Shown here one piece after another: positions 1 through 8,211 of a DNA stretch of 64,000 nt. The stretch spans positions 3,791,001 to 3,855,000 of the forward strand of contig NZ_CP036533.1 in the NCBI RefSeq assembly GCF_024585265.1. Direction: 5' to 3'. A program made the position numbers and the translations under genes. Below the pieces are notes generated by a model that was given only the letters and a program-made list of their open reading frames with translations, did no database searches and had not been told where the DNA came from. Within the stretch, counting starts at the first letter, position 1. The number at the start of each line of letters is the position of its first letter. Origin of the DNA: Bradyrhizobium sp. WBAH42. Its GTDB lineage: Bacteria; Pseudomonadota; Alphaproteobacteria; Rhizobiales; Xanthobacteraceae.

Positions 1-755
1 CCCACGTTGCGGGAATCATCGGAGCGGACCAGAAGGACGGCAAATACGCTGGCGGCATGTGCCCGGACATCGGACTCTACGATTTCCGCGTGCTGGGTGC
101 GAGCCTGGAGGAGACCGAGTTCGCCGTCATCGCTGCCATGCAATACATCCGTTACGTCAACGAGCGGCATAACTACATCACGATTCACGGCGCGAATCTC
201 AGCCTCTCAATTCCGCACAACGTGCGCAATTTTGCATGTGGGCGGACGCCGATTTGCAACGAATGCGAACGTTTGGTCGAAAGCGGAGTGGTGGTCGTGG
301 CCGCAGCAGGCAATCGCGGCTTTCAGAAATTCGAAACGAAGGATGGTCCGTTCGAAAATTATGCCGCCTTCAGTATCACCGATCCCGGAAATGCCGACGG
401 CGTCATCACCGTTGGATCGACCCACGGGAATTGGCCGCATACATACGGAGTCAGCTTCTTCTCGAGCCGCGGTCCGACCGGCGATGGCCGCGCGAAGCCG
501 GATCTCGTCGCGCCCGGTGAGCGGATTCTATCGACCGTTCCGAATGATGATTGGGCTCCGGAATCGGGCACCAGCATGGCGGCTCCCATGGTTAGCGGAG
601 CCGCGGCGATGCTGCTCGCCCGATACGAAGAGCTGATCGGGCAACCGCGCCGAGTCAAACGCATCCTGTGCGACAGCGCGACGGATCTTGGCCGCGAGCG
701 CAGCTTTCAGGGGCACGGCATGCTCGACGTGTTGCGGGCACTTCAATCGATCTGA
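1..755 (+). CDS. Subtilisin-like S8 family serine peptidase (5' end outside window)
   Basis: The reading frame is open from the left edge (first full codon at 3) to TGA at 753-755, so only the C-terminal part, about 250 residues, is present. It begins with HVAGIIGA, the residues just after the catalytic His of S8 proteases; the His codon itself should lie a few bases upstream of the window. The oxyanion-hole Asn lies in VVVAAAGNRG and the catalytic Ser in GTSMAAPMVSG (Ser codon 573-575). The catalytic Asp is not in view. The gene is followed 11 bases later by a metallo-beta-lactamase-fold gene with its own GAGGAGG site, so the two are probably co-transcribed. Whether an N-terminal signal peptide or sensor domain exists cannot be seen. 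The family assignment is firm; the substrate is unknown. Confidence 0.93.
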   Translation, partial: HVAGIIGADQKDGKYAGGMCPDIGLYDFRVLGASLEETEFAVIAAMQYIRYVNERHNYITIHGANLSLSIPHNVRNFACGRTPICNECERLVESGVVVVAAAGNRGFQKFETKDGPFENYAAFSITDPGNADGVITVGSTHGNWPHTYGVSFFSSRGPTGDGRAKPDLVAPGERILSTVPNDDWAPESGTSMAAPMVSGAAAMLLARYEELIGQPRRVKRILCDSATDLGRERSFQGHGMLDVLRALQSI

Positions 756-766
756 GGAGGAATGCG

Positions 767-2089
767 ATGCATTTTAGCCTTGACGTCTTGCGCGCCCGCA
801 AGGGCGATTGCCTGATCCTTCATTTCGGAACAGCTGACGATCCGCACCTGATGCTGATCGATGGAGGACCTGCCAAGGTCTATAAGCCACATCTGGCGCC
901 GAGAATCGCGCAGATTCACCGTTCGCGCGAATTGGAGCCGAATGATCCCTTGCCGATAGACGTTGTGATGGTCAGTCACATCGACGACGATCACATTAGG
1001 GGCATTCTCGAACTAACGGCGGATCAGCTGGGGAACAGTCCCGATCTCCGTCTCAAGGTCGCCAGCTTGTGGCACAACAGCTTTGACGATCTGCTCACGA
1101 CTGCGCCTGAAGAACTGTTGTCCGGGTTTGGGCCGGCGTCATTCGAGGCAGGCACTGCGCGAAGGCCGGATTTTGACTCAATCGAGCCCGACGAAGAATC
1201 CGACGAGGAAGAGGTGCATCAGACAGTGGATGTTCTCGCCGGCATATCGCAGGGCCGTCAATTGCGTGATGATCGGGAAGTGTTGCAGCGACGCTCGCCG
1301 GCGCGTCGGCAGTGGAAACTGAACCACAAATTCGACGGCGAGCTGATCCTCGCGACCGAGGATACGGACGCGGTCATGTTGGATGGTGGCCTCAAGATGA
1401 CCGTGGCCGGACCGATGCAGCCGGAATTGCTGGCCCTACAGGAAGCCCATGACAAATGGCTGCGGGAGCAAAAGCAGGGGAAGAAAAGCCCGGAAGCAAT
1501 GCTGGCGGCATTCATCGACAAGTCGGTGCCCAATCTCTCCAGCATCGTCGTTTTGGCCGAAATGGGCGGCAAGTGCATGCTGCTGACCGGCGACGCGCGT
1601 GGTGACAAGGTCTTGGAGGGACTTGAGCTGGCCAGGTTGCTTGCCCCCGGAAAGACGCGCCACGTCAATCTTCTCAAGGTGCCGCATCACGGCAGCTCCA
1701 ACAATCTGGAGCAGGTCTTTTTCGAGCGCCTGCCCGCCGACCACTACGTCTTCTCGGGTGATGGCGAACACGGCAATCCCGAACGTGAGACGCTGGAAAT
1801 GCTGCTGGAAGCGCGGGGCGTCGACGCCGAATACACAATCCACCTAACCTATCCGATTGACGAGATGGATATCGAGCGCCAAGCCGACTGGGAAAAGGAG
1901 CAGGCCAAGGAGAAGGCGCGCAAGAAGAAGAATCCGGCGACCAAGAAGCCGGTTCGAGAAAATTGGTCGCCGGAAAAGCACAGCCTCGGCGCTCTGTTCC
2001 AGGCCAATCCCAAGTTCGGCAAGAAAGTGGTCATCGTTGATCCCGGCAAACCACATCTGATCAACTTGCTGGACCCCATCAGGCTTTAG
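767..2089 (+). CDS. ComEC-like MBL-fold metallo-hydrolase
   Basis: 440 residues. The ATG at 767 is chosen because GAGGAGG lies at 754-760; the frame is open further upstream but overlaps the protease. The protein opens with MHFSLDVLRARKGDCLIL, a usual start for stand-alone ComEC-type metallo-beta-lactamase domains. Metal-site motifs are SHIDDDH (about residues 70-76), LTGDAR (about 273-278) and PHHGS (about 306-310). A very acidic insert (about residues 138-152) and a lysine-rich stretch (about 375-400) are unusual additions. There is no membrane segment or signal peptide, so it is probably a cytoplasmic hydrolase, perhaps a nuclease or phosphodiesterase; the substrate is unknown. Tight linkage to an S8 protease recalls protease-MBL pairs proposed in bacterial conflict systems, which is inference. 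Confidence 0.9.
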   Translation: MHFSLDVLRARKGDCLILHFGTADDPHLMLIDGGPAKVYKPHLAPRIAQIHRSRELEPNDPLPIDVVMVSHIDDDHIRGILELTADQLGNSPDLRLKVASLWHNSFDDLLTTAPEELLSGFGPASFEAGTARRPDFDSIEPDEESDEEEVHQTVDVLAGISQGRQLRDDREVLQRRSPARRQWKLNHKFDGELILATEDTDAVMLDGGLKMTVAGPMQPELLALQEAHDKWLREQKQGKKSPEAMLAAFIDKSVPNLSSIVVLAEMGGKCMLLTGDARGDKVLEGLELARLLAPGKTRHVNLLKVPHHGSSNNLEQVFFERLPADHYVFSGDGEHGNPERETLEMLLEARGVDAEYTIHLTYPIDEMDIERQADWEKEQAKEKARKKKNPATKKPVRENWSPEKHSLGALFQANPKFGKKVVIVDPGKPHLINLLDPIRL

Positions 2090-2248
2090 TGGGCTCGGGG
2101 GCGCTCAGGCTCCAAGCAGTACCTCAATACGGCCCCGCTCTGTCGATCCCGGAACCGCGAGGATGCATCGGCGGGATGCACCCATGCGCCGCGGTGCCTG
2201 CCTGGGAAGAACTTTCCTCTCTACATTGCCTGCATAGAACGAATCCTT

Positions 2249-2265
2249 CGCGGCGTTGCGCCGCG
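2249..2265 (+). other. GC-rich hairpin in the leader of the MFS exporter gene
   Basis: CGCGGCG-TTG-CGCCGCG forms a perfect 7-bp stem with a 3-base loop, ending 18 bases before the exporter ATG at 2284. No strong Shine-Dalgarno sequence lies between, and no U tract follows, so it is not a typical terminator. It may affect translation start or be part of a small dispersed palindrome. Confidence 0.4.
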
Positions 2266-2283
2266 TCACGACGTCCGATCGAG

Positions 2284-3867
2284 ATGAACAAGTTCGACCG
2301 GCAGAGCAATTCTGCCGACATCCAGGCCTGGCCCGACGATATTGCCGAAGAGCTGTCCCGCCTGCCGAGCGAGGTCATCAGCGTCGACGACGCGCCGTCG
2401 ATCGCCCCGCCGGTGCCGCTGAGCTCCGACGAGGTCCGCACCATCGTCATCAGCCTGATGCTGACGATGTTCCTGGCAGCCCTCGACCAGACCATCGTGG
2501 CGACCGCGCTGCCGACCATCGGACGCCAGTTCCAGGACGTCTCCAATCTCTCCTGGGTGATCACCGCCTATCTGCTCGCCTCGACCGCGGTCGCGCCGGT
2601 GTTCGGGACGCTCAGCGACATCTACGGCCGCCGCGTCATGATCATCATCTCGCTCAGCCTGTTCGTCGCGGGCTCGGTGCTGTGCGCGATCGCGCCGAAC
2701 ATGCCGATGCTGATCCTGGCACGCGGGCTTCAGGGCCTCGGCGGCGGCGGCATCATGCCGGTGGTGCAGACCGTGATCTCCGACGTCGTGAGCCCGCGCG
2801 AGCGCGGGCAGTACCAGGCCTATTTCTCCAGCGTCTGGATGGTCGGCGGCATCCTCGGCCCGGTCATCGGCGGCGTGTTCGCCGAGCATCTGCACTGGTC
2901 GATGATCTTCTGGATCAACCTGCCGCTTGCGGCCGCAGCGCTCGCATTGCTGCTGCCCAAGATGAGCAAGATCCCGGTGTTCCATCGCAAGCGCAAGGTC
3001 GACTGGCTCGGCGGCGTCTTGCTGATGGCCGCCGCCGTGGTCTTCATGCTGGTGCTGACCTGGGGCGGCACGCGCTATCCCTGGCTGTCGCCGACGGTGC
3101 TGGCGATGGTGGGCAGCGCCGTCGCGCTCGCGGTGAGCTTCGTGTGGCACGCCCGGCGGGCCGACGAGCCGTTCCTGCCGCTGCCCTTGCTGACGGGATC
3201 GGTGGCGCCGTTCGCGCTGACCGCCGGCGGCTGCGGGCTCGGTGCGATCACCGGCCTCACCGTGCAGCTGCCGCTTTATTACGAGCAGGTCTACCATTTG
3301 AGCGCCAGCGAGGCGGGGCTTGCGCTGATCCCGCTCGCGGCAGTCTCGACCGTTGGCGCCGCCGTCGCCGGCCGCACCATGGCGCGGGCCAAGCACTATA
3401 AGCGCGTCGCCATCATCGGCACGTCCTGGGCCGCGCTGTGCGGCCTCGGCCTCACGGTCACCACCTTGCCGCTGTGGGGGCTGCTGCTGCTGATGGCCGC
3501 GTTCGCGCTGGGTCTCGGCACGACTTTCCCGGTCTGCGTGGTCTCGCTGCAGAACTCGGTCGCGCGTCCGCAAGTCGGCACCATCACCGGCGCGATGAAC
3601 TTCTTCCGCTCGCTGATGTCCTCGTTCACGGTGGCGGCCTTCGCCGCGATCCTGCTCATCGCCCTAGGTACCGACATCCCGCTCGCCGGCGAGCACCATG
3701 CCGCAGGCAGCGTAGCGATTCCCGCCGACGACATGCGGCATGCGTTCCGCTACGTCTTCGGCGCCGCCACCGCACTGATGACGATAGCCGCGCTATGCCT
3801 GATCGCGATGGAGGAGCGCCCCCTGGCCGGCCCCTCGGCCAAGCAACCCGTCGAGATGGCCGAATAA
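2284..3867 (+). CDS. MFS transporter, DHA2 (EmrB/QacA-like) drug exporter
   Basis: 527 residues with start ATG at 2284; the frame stays open to 2089 but the upstream part does not look coding. After a soluble N-terminus of about 55 residues there are many hydrophobic helices, in line with the 14-helix DHA2 family. Family marks are DQTIVATALPTI in the first helix, GTLSDIYGRRVMI (motif A, with the D and RR) in the first cytoplasmic loop, and the glycine-rich LQGLGGGGIMPV. Such proteins export drugs or other amphipathic compounds using the proton gradient across the inner membrane. No membrane-fusion partner (EmrA-like) is adjacent, so it probably works alone. It converges on the sensor kinase gene with only 3 bases between the stops. 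The substrate cannot be read from sequence. Confidence 0.92.
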   Translation: MNKFDRQSNSADIQAWPDDIAEELSRLPSEVISVDDAPSIAPPVPLSSDEVRTIVISLMLTMFLAALDQTIVATALPTIGRQFQDVSNLSWVITAYLLASTAVAPVFGTLSDIYGRRVMIIISLSLFVAGSVLCAIAPNMPMLILARGLQGLGGGGIMPVVQTVISDVVSPRERGQYQAYFSSVWMVGGILGPVIGGVFAEHLHWSMIFWINLPLAAAALALLLPKMSKIPVFHRKRKVDWLGGVLLMAAAVVFMLVLTWGGTRYPWLSPTVLAMVGSAVALAVSFVWHARRADEPFLPLPLLTGSVAPFALTAGGCGLGAITGLTVQLPLYYEQVYHLSASEAGLALIPLAAVSTVGAAVAGRTMARAKHYKRVAIIGTSWAALCGLGLTVTTLPLWGLLLLMAAFALGLGTTFPVCVVSLQNSVARPQVGTITGAMNFFRSLMSSFTVAAFAAILLIALGTDIPLAGEHHAAGSVAIPADDMRHAFRYVFGAATALMTIAALCLIAMEERPLAGPSAKQPVEMAE

Positions 3868-3870
3868 GGC

Positions 3871-6366
3871 TCAGCGGCCTGCGTCCGGGAAGCTGCTCTT
3901 CCGCGGCAGCCGGATCGTGAACTCCGTGAACGCACCAAGCTCCGTTGCGACGTCGATCGTGCCGCCGTGCTGCTTCACGACGATGTCGTGGGTCATCGAC
4001 AGCCCGAGGCCGGTGCCTTCGCCGGCCGGTTTAGTCGTGAAGAACGGATTGAACATCTTCTCCTTCACGTCGTCGGCAATGCCGGTGCCGTTGTCACGAA
4101 TGGAGATCTCGATCTGGTCGCCGCGGTCGCGCGTCGCGGCGGTCACCATCGGCTCGTAGCCGGCGGCGCCGTCGGCCTTGCGCCGGGTGACCGCGTGGAA
4201 GCCGTTCGAGATCAGGTTCAGGAGCACGCGGGTGATCTCCTGCGGAAACATTTCGGCGTGTCCGGCCGCGGGATCGAGCTCGCGCTTCAGCGTCACGTGG
4301 AAATTCGGCTTCTCGGCGCGTGCGCCGTGATAGGCGAGGTTGAGGCTTTCCTCGACCAGCGCGTTGATGTCGCTCAGCCCATGCTCGCCGCCGCCTTCGC
4401 GCGAATGCAGCAGCATGTTCTTGACGATGGAATCGGCGCGGCGGCCGTGCTGCACGATCTTGCCGAGGTTGTCCTGCAGAAGCCCCGTCAGCTCGTCGAC
4501 CTCGCTGCGGACGTTCTCGGGGAGGGGGACCGGCGCGAGCGCCTCGTTCAGCTCCTCGGTCAGCTCGGCAGACAGCGAGGCAAAATTGTTGACGAAGTTG
4601 AGCGGGTTCTTGATCTCGTGCGCGATGCCGGCCGTGAGCTGGCCCAGTGATGCCAGCTTCTCGGTCTGGATCAGCCGGTCCTGCGCGGCGCGCAGATCAT
4701 CGAGCGATTGGGCGAGCTCGCTGGTGCGGGTCGCAACTTCGTTGAACAGTCGGGTATTCTCGACCGCGATCACGGCCTGATCGGCAAAGGTCTTGAGCAG
4801 GTTGATCGCCTTGTCCGGGAAATGACCGGGCTCCCGCCGTGTCACGGCGATGGTGCCGATCGCAACGCCGTCGCGCAGCATCGGCACCACCAGGATGCTG
4901 CGATAACCGCGCGTTCGCGCCAGCTCCTTCATGGCCTCGGTCAGACCAGGCTCGTTCTGCATGTCGCTGCGGAAGGCAAACTCGCCGCTCGTCGCCACGC
5001 GGCTGTGAATGCCCGACGATGACAAGGGTGTCGGAAATGAGCTCAGCAGATCCGCATTGCCGGCATCATTGTCGGTCGTGAAGGCGGCCAGATGCAGCAT
5101 GCCGTCGATGACGCGGGTGACGGTGGAGGAATGCGCTCCGATCAGCGCCTTGGCGCTGTCGGAAATGGCCTGGAACACCGGCGTGACATCGGACGGTGAA
5201 GCCGCGATCACCTTGAGAATGTCGGCAGTCGCAGTCTGACGTTCCAGTGCTTCCCTGGTGGCGTTGAACAGGCTGACATTCTTGATCGCGATCACGGCTT
5301 GGTCGGCGAAAGTCTGCAGCAGGCGCACATGATGCTCGGCGAAGTTGCCGGTCGCGCGTCGCGTCGCGATGATGATGCCGATGGCCTCGCCTTCGCTCAT
5401 CAGGGGCGCAAACAGCATGCTGCGATAGCCGCGGGCGCGCGCGATGTCGCGCGCGGCGGGCTCGAGCTCGGTGTCGGGCAATTGTGCCGCGGCACCATTG
5501 GCCACGAGCTGATAGGGCGGGAATTGCGCGAACCGCACCGGAAACGAGGCCTGGAGCACGCGATCGCCGGTCGGATCGGTCGGGGTGAATGCCGCGAGGT
5601 GCGCGGCGCCGTCGATATAGCGCAGCACCGCGGTGGAGAAGCCGCCGATCAGCCGGTTGGCATTGGTCGCGATCGCCTCGAACACCGGCTGCACGTCGGA
5701 CGGGGAGGCCGCCATCACCTTCAGGATGTCGGCCGTCGCGGTCTGGCGTTCGAGCGCCTCTTTGGTCTCGTTGAACAGGCGTGCATTCTCGATCGCGATC
5801 ACGGCCTGGTCGGCGAAGGTCTGCAGCAGCTGGACCAGGTCGGGCGCGAATGCGCCCGTGACGGCGCGCGTGACGCTGATCATGCCGACCGGCGCGCCCC
5901 GGTTCATCAGCGGCATGAACAGCACACTGCGGAAGCCGCGCAGCCGCGCCAGCTCCCGGTTCAGTTCCGGAACGTCGGCAGCCTCGCTGTCGGGAAACTG
6001 GATCGTCTCGCCCTCGCGCACGAGGGCAAAAGTCGGGAAGTCCGTGATCTTGCGCGGGAACGACGCCTTCAGCCCTGCGTCCGCCTCCGGGCTGGTCGGC
6101 GTGAACGCCACGAGGTGCAGTTCGTCGCCGATGAACTGAAGCACGGTGGCGGAGAAGCCGCCGAGCAGGCGCTTCGCGCTGGAGGCGACCGCCGCAAAGA
6201 CCGGCCGCGCATCGGACGGCGAGGCCGCGATGGTGCGCAGGATCTCGGCGCTGGCGCTCTGGCGATCCCGCGCAGTCGCAAGCTCAGCGCGCAGCTGCGC
6301 ATTCTCGGCCGCGGCCAACTGCAATTGGCGTTCGAGTTCCTCGATGTCGTGCGAAAGCGTGGTCAT
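3871..6366 (-). CDS. Cytoplasmic histidine kinase with three tandem GAF domains
   Basis: 831 residues. A short N-terminal coiled coil is followed by three GAF domains at about residues 53-197, 223-368 and 393-542, then a dimerisation/phosphoacceptor domain with AHEIKNP (His about 583) and a HATPase domain with FFTTKPAGEGTGLGL. The three GAF units are clear internal repeats: each begins with SPSD..PVF and ends with TFADQAVIAIEN or a near match, so they arose by duplication. There is no membrane segment or receiver domain, and no response regulator gene is next to it, so the partner is encoded elsewhere. GAF domains usually bind small ligands or act in dimerisation; the ligand is unknown. The two flanking genes are functionally unrelated. 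Confidence 0.92.
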   Translation of the reverse strand: MTTLSHDIEELERQLQLAAAENAQLRAELATARDRQSASAEILRTIAASPSDARPVFAAVASSAKRLLGGFSATVLQFIGDELHLVAFTPTSPEADAGLKASFPRKITDFPTFALVREGETIQFPDSEAADVPELNRELARLRGFRSVLFMPLMNRGAPVGMISVTRAVTGAFAPDLVQLLQTFADQAVIAIENARLFNETKEALERQTATADILKVMAASPSDVQPVFEAIATNANRLIGGFSTAVLRYIDGAAHLAAFTPTDPTGDRVLQASFPVRFAQFPPYQLVANGAAAQLPDTELEPAARDIARARGYRSMLFAPLMSEGEAIGIIIATRRATGNFAEHHVRLLQTFADQAVIAIKNVSLFNATREALERQTATADILKVIAASPSDVTPVFQAISDSAKALIGAHSSTVTRVIDGMLHLAAFTTDNDAGNADLLSSFPTPLSSSGIHSRVATSGEFAFRSDMQNEPGLTEAMKELARTRGYRSILVVPMLRDGVAIGTIAVTRREPGHFPDKAINLLKTFADQAVIAVENTRLFNEVATRTSELAQSLDDLRAAQDRLIQTEKLASLGQLTAGIAHEIKNPLNFVNNFASLSAELTEELNEALAPVPLPENVRSEVDELTGLLQDNLGKIVQHGRRADSIVKNMLLHSREGGGEHGLSDINALVEESLNLAYHGARAEKPNFHVTLKRELDPAAGHAEMFPQEITRVLLNLISNGFHAVTRRKADGAAGYEPMVTAATRDRGDQIEISIRDNGTGIADDVKEKMFNPFFTTKPAGEGTGLGLSMTHDIVVKQHGGTIDVATELGAFTEFTIRLPRKSSFPDAGR

Positions 6367-6470
6367 TCCTCATCCAGCTTGATGCAGCGACGTGCGCGGC
6401 ACCGGGCCGGATTATCACATCTTTCGCGGCCGGAGCCAGCGCTCGCAGCCATGCCCCGCACCGGCCCGCC

Positions 6471-8105
6471 TCACGTCCCCGGCCGCGACACCTCGGTCTC
6501 CTTGGCTGTGATGAACTCCAGCAGCACCGGGACGCCCTCCCTTGTCTTCTGGATGCCGCGCTTGATCGCGGGCACGATGTCCTCCGGCCGCGTCACCCGC
6601 TCGCCATGGCCGCCGAAGGCGCGTGCCATCGCGGCGTAGTCGCCGGAGATGTCGGTCGAGCGATATTTTTCGGTCGAGATCGGCATCACCTTCAGCTCGA
6701 TCGCCATCGAGAAATTGTTGAGCAGGATCGACATGATCGGGATGCGCTCGCGCACCGCGGTCTCGAAATCCATGCCGGTGAAGCCGATCGCAGCATCGCC
6801 CCAGACGTTGATGCAGAGCTTGTCGGGCCTTGCCAGCTTGGCGCCCATCGCAAGACCCAGGCCATAGCCGAGCTGCGTCGTCTTGCCCCAGCCGAGATAG
6901 GTGAGGGGCTCTACTGCTTTCCAGAACGGCGAGAGCTGGTCGCGCGGACTGCCGGCATCGTGGGTGATGATCGTATTCTCGATATCCACGGTGTGCTGCA
7001 AGTCCCACAGCACGCGATAGGGGCTGAGCGGCGCGTCATTGCTGGTCAGCTTCGGCATCCATTTCGCCAACCATTCCTTGTGCGAGGCCGCGATCTCGGC
7101 CGCGATCGCCGATGCATCGCGATCCGCAGTGACGGTCTTGCCGATCTCCTCCAGCAGCGCGTCGAGCACGAGGCCGGCATCGCCGACCAGACCGATCTTC
7201 GCTTCCACATCCTTGTTGAGATGATTGGGATCGAGCGTCGAATGAATGATGGTCTTGCCCTTCGGCATCGCGATGCCGAAATTGGTCTCGGTGAAGGAGC
7301 AGCCGATGCCGAAGATGACGTCGGCCTCGGCCAGAAACTTCGGCACCGCGCGCGGCACTGCGAGGCCGCCGGAGCCGAGCGACAGCGGATGCGTCTCCGG
7401 AAACGATGATTTGCCCCCTAAGCTCGTGGTGACGGGGATCGCCAGCCGCTCGGCGAGCCGTTTCAGCTGCGGCCAGGCCTGCGCGTAATGCACGCCCTGG
7501 CCGGCATAGATCACCGGCCGTTTTGCATTCACCAGCAGGCCGGCGGCGTCCTTGACGTGAACGGGGTCGGCGCCGTAGCGGGTGCGCAGCACCGGCGTGT
7601 AGTTCAGCGGCTCCGGCACCTCCTCGTTCCACATGTCCAAGGGGATCTCGACGATCACGGGTCCGCCGCGGCCGTTCTTCAGCTTGGTGAAGGCGCGGCG
7701 GAAGATGTTGGCGACTTCGGTCGCGAGGACGATCGGCTCGGACGATTTCGCGAACGGCTTCATCGCCTCGCTGGAATTGAAGTTCGGCTCGATATGCGCC
7801 AGCCTGCGCTGATAGCCCATCGGCAGCACCAGCACGGGGACCGATTCGCCGAAGCATTGCGCGACGCCGCCCATCGCATTCTCCGCGCCCGGCCCGTGCT
7901 GCATGCAGAAGGCGCCGATGCTGCGCCCCGACGTCACCCGCGAGATCGCGTCCGCCATGTGGATGCCGACGCGCTCCTGCCGCACCATCACGGGCCGGAT
8001 CTCGGCCTTGGCCGCGTGCTCGATCAGATGGTTGACCGGATAGCCGCAGAGGATCTCGATGCCCTCGCGCCTCATGATTTCCGCAATGGCGGTGCCGAGC
8101 TTCAT
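6471..8105 (-). CDS. Thiamine-diphosphate-dependent enzyme, acetolactate-synthase-like
   Basis: 544 residues, start ATG at 8105 (MKLGTAIAEIMRREG). The fold is that of the ThDP/acetolactate synthase family: N-terminal pyrimidine-binding domain with the conserved Glu in VRQERVGIHMADA, central domain, and C-terminal pyrophosphate-binding domain with GDAAIGFTGMDFETA ending in LLNNF (the GDG...NN motif with GDA in place of GDG). No regulatory small subunit (IlvN) is adjacent, so it is unlikely to be the biosynthetic acetolactate synthase. It does not resemble oxalyl-CoA decarboxylase closely enough to be called that. The reaction is probably decarboxylation or ligation of a 2-oxo acid; the substrate is unknown. 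The gene stands alone, between the GAF kinase and the large regulator. Confidence 0.85.
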   Translation of the reverse strand: MKLGTAIAEIMRREGIEILCGYPVNHLIEHAAKAEIRPVMVRQERVGIHMADAISRVTSGRSIGAFCMQHGPGAENAMGGVAQCFGESVPVLVLPMGYQRRLAHIEPNFNSSEAMKPFAKSSEPIVLATEVANIFRRAFTKLKNGRGGPVIVEIPLDMWNEEVPEPLNYTPVLRTRYGADPVHVKDAAGLLVNAKRPVIYAGQGVHYAQAWPQLKRLAERLAIPVTTSLGGKSSFPETHPLSLGSGGLAVPRAVPKFLAEADVIFGIGCSFTETNFGIAMPKGKTIIHSTLDPNHLNKDVEAKIGLVGDAGLVLDALLEEIGKTVTADRDASAIAAEIAASHKEWLAKWMPKLTSNDAPLSPYRVLWDLQHTVDIENTIITHDAGSPRDQLSPFWKAVEPLTYLGWGKTTQLGYGLGLAMGAKLARPDKLCINVWGDAAIGFTGMDFETAVRERIPIMSILLNNFSMAIELKVMPISTEKYRSTDISGDYAAMARAFGGHGERVTRPEDIVPAIKRGIQKTREGVPVLLEFITAKETEVSRPGT

Positions 8106-8211
8106 GGCGTCTCTCTCCCTGGCAAGGCCGGTTGATCCGGCTTGTTGCGAAGAGAGGATCAGGAATTTCCGGAAGCGTAAAGCGCGCGCGGCGAGCGTGG
8201 CGGTAGGCCAG

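Noticed and set aside
2266..3573. Long minus-strand open frame of 435 codons opposite the drug exporter
   Set aside because: Extreme Arg/His/Asp/Gln content and no motifs; it is the mirror of a high-GC coding gene.
6471..8105. Oxalyl-CoA decarboxylase, tempting because of the OFA carriers
   Set aside because: The N-terminus and core do not match what I know of that enzyme; only the ThDP-family call is safe.
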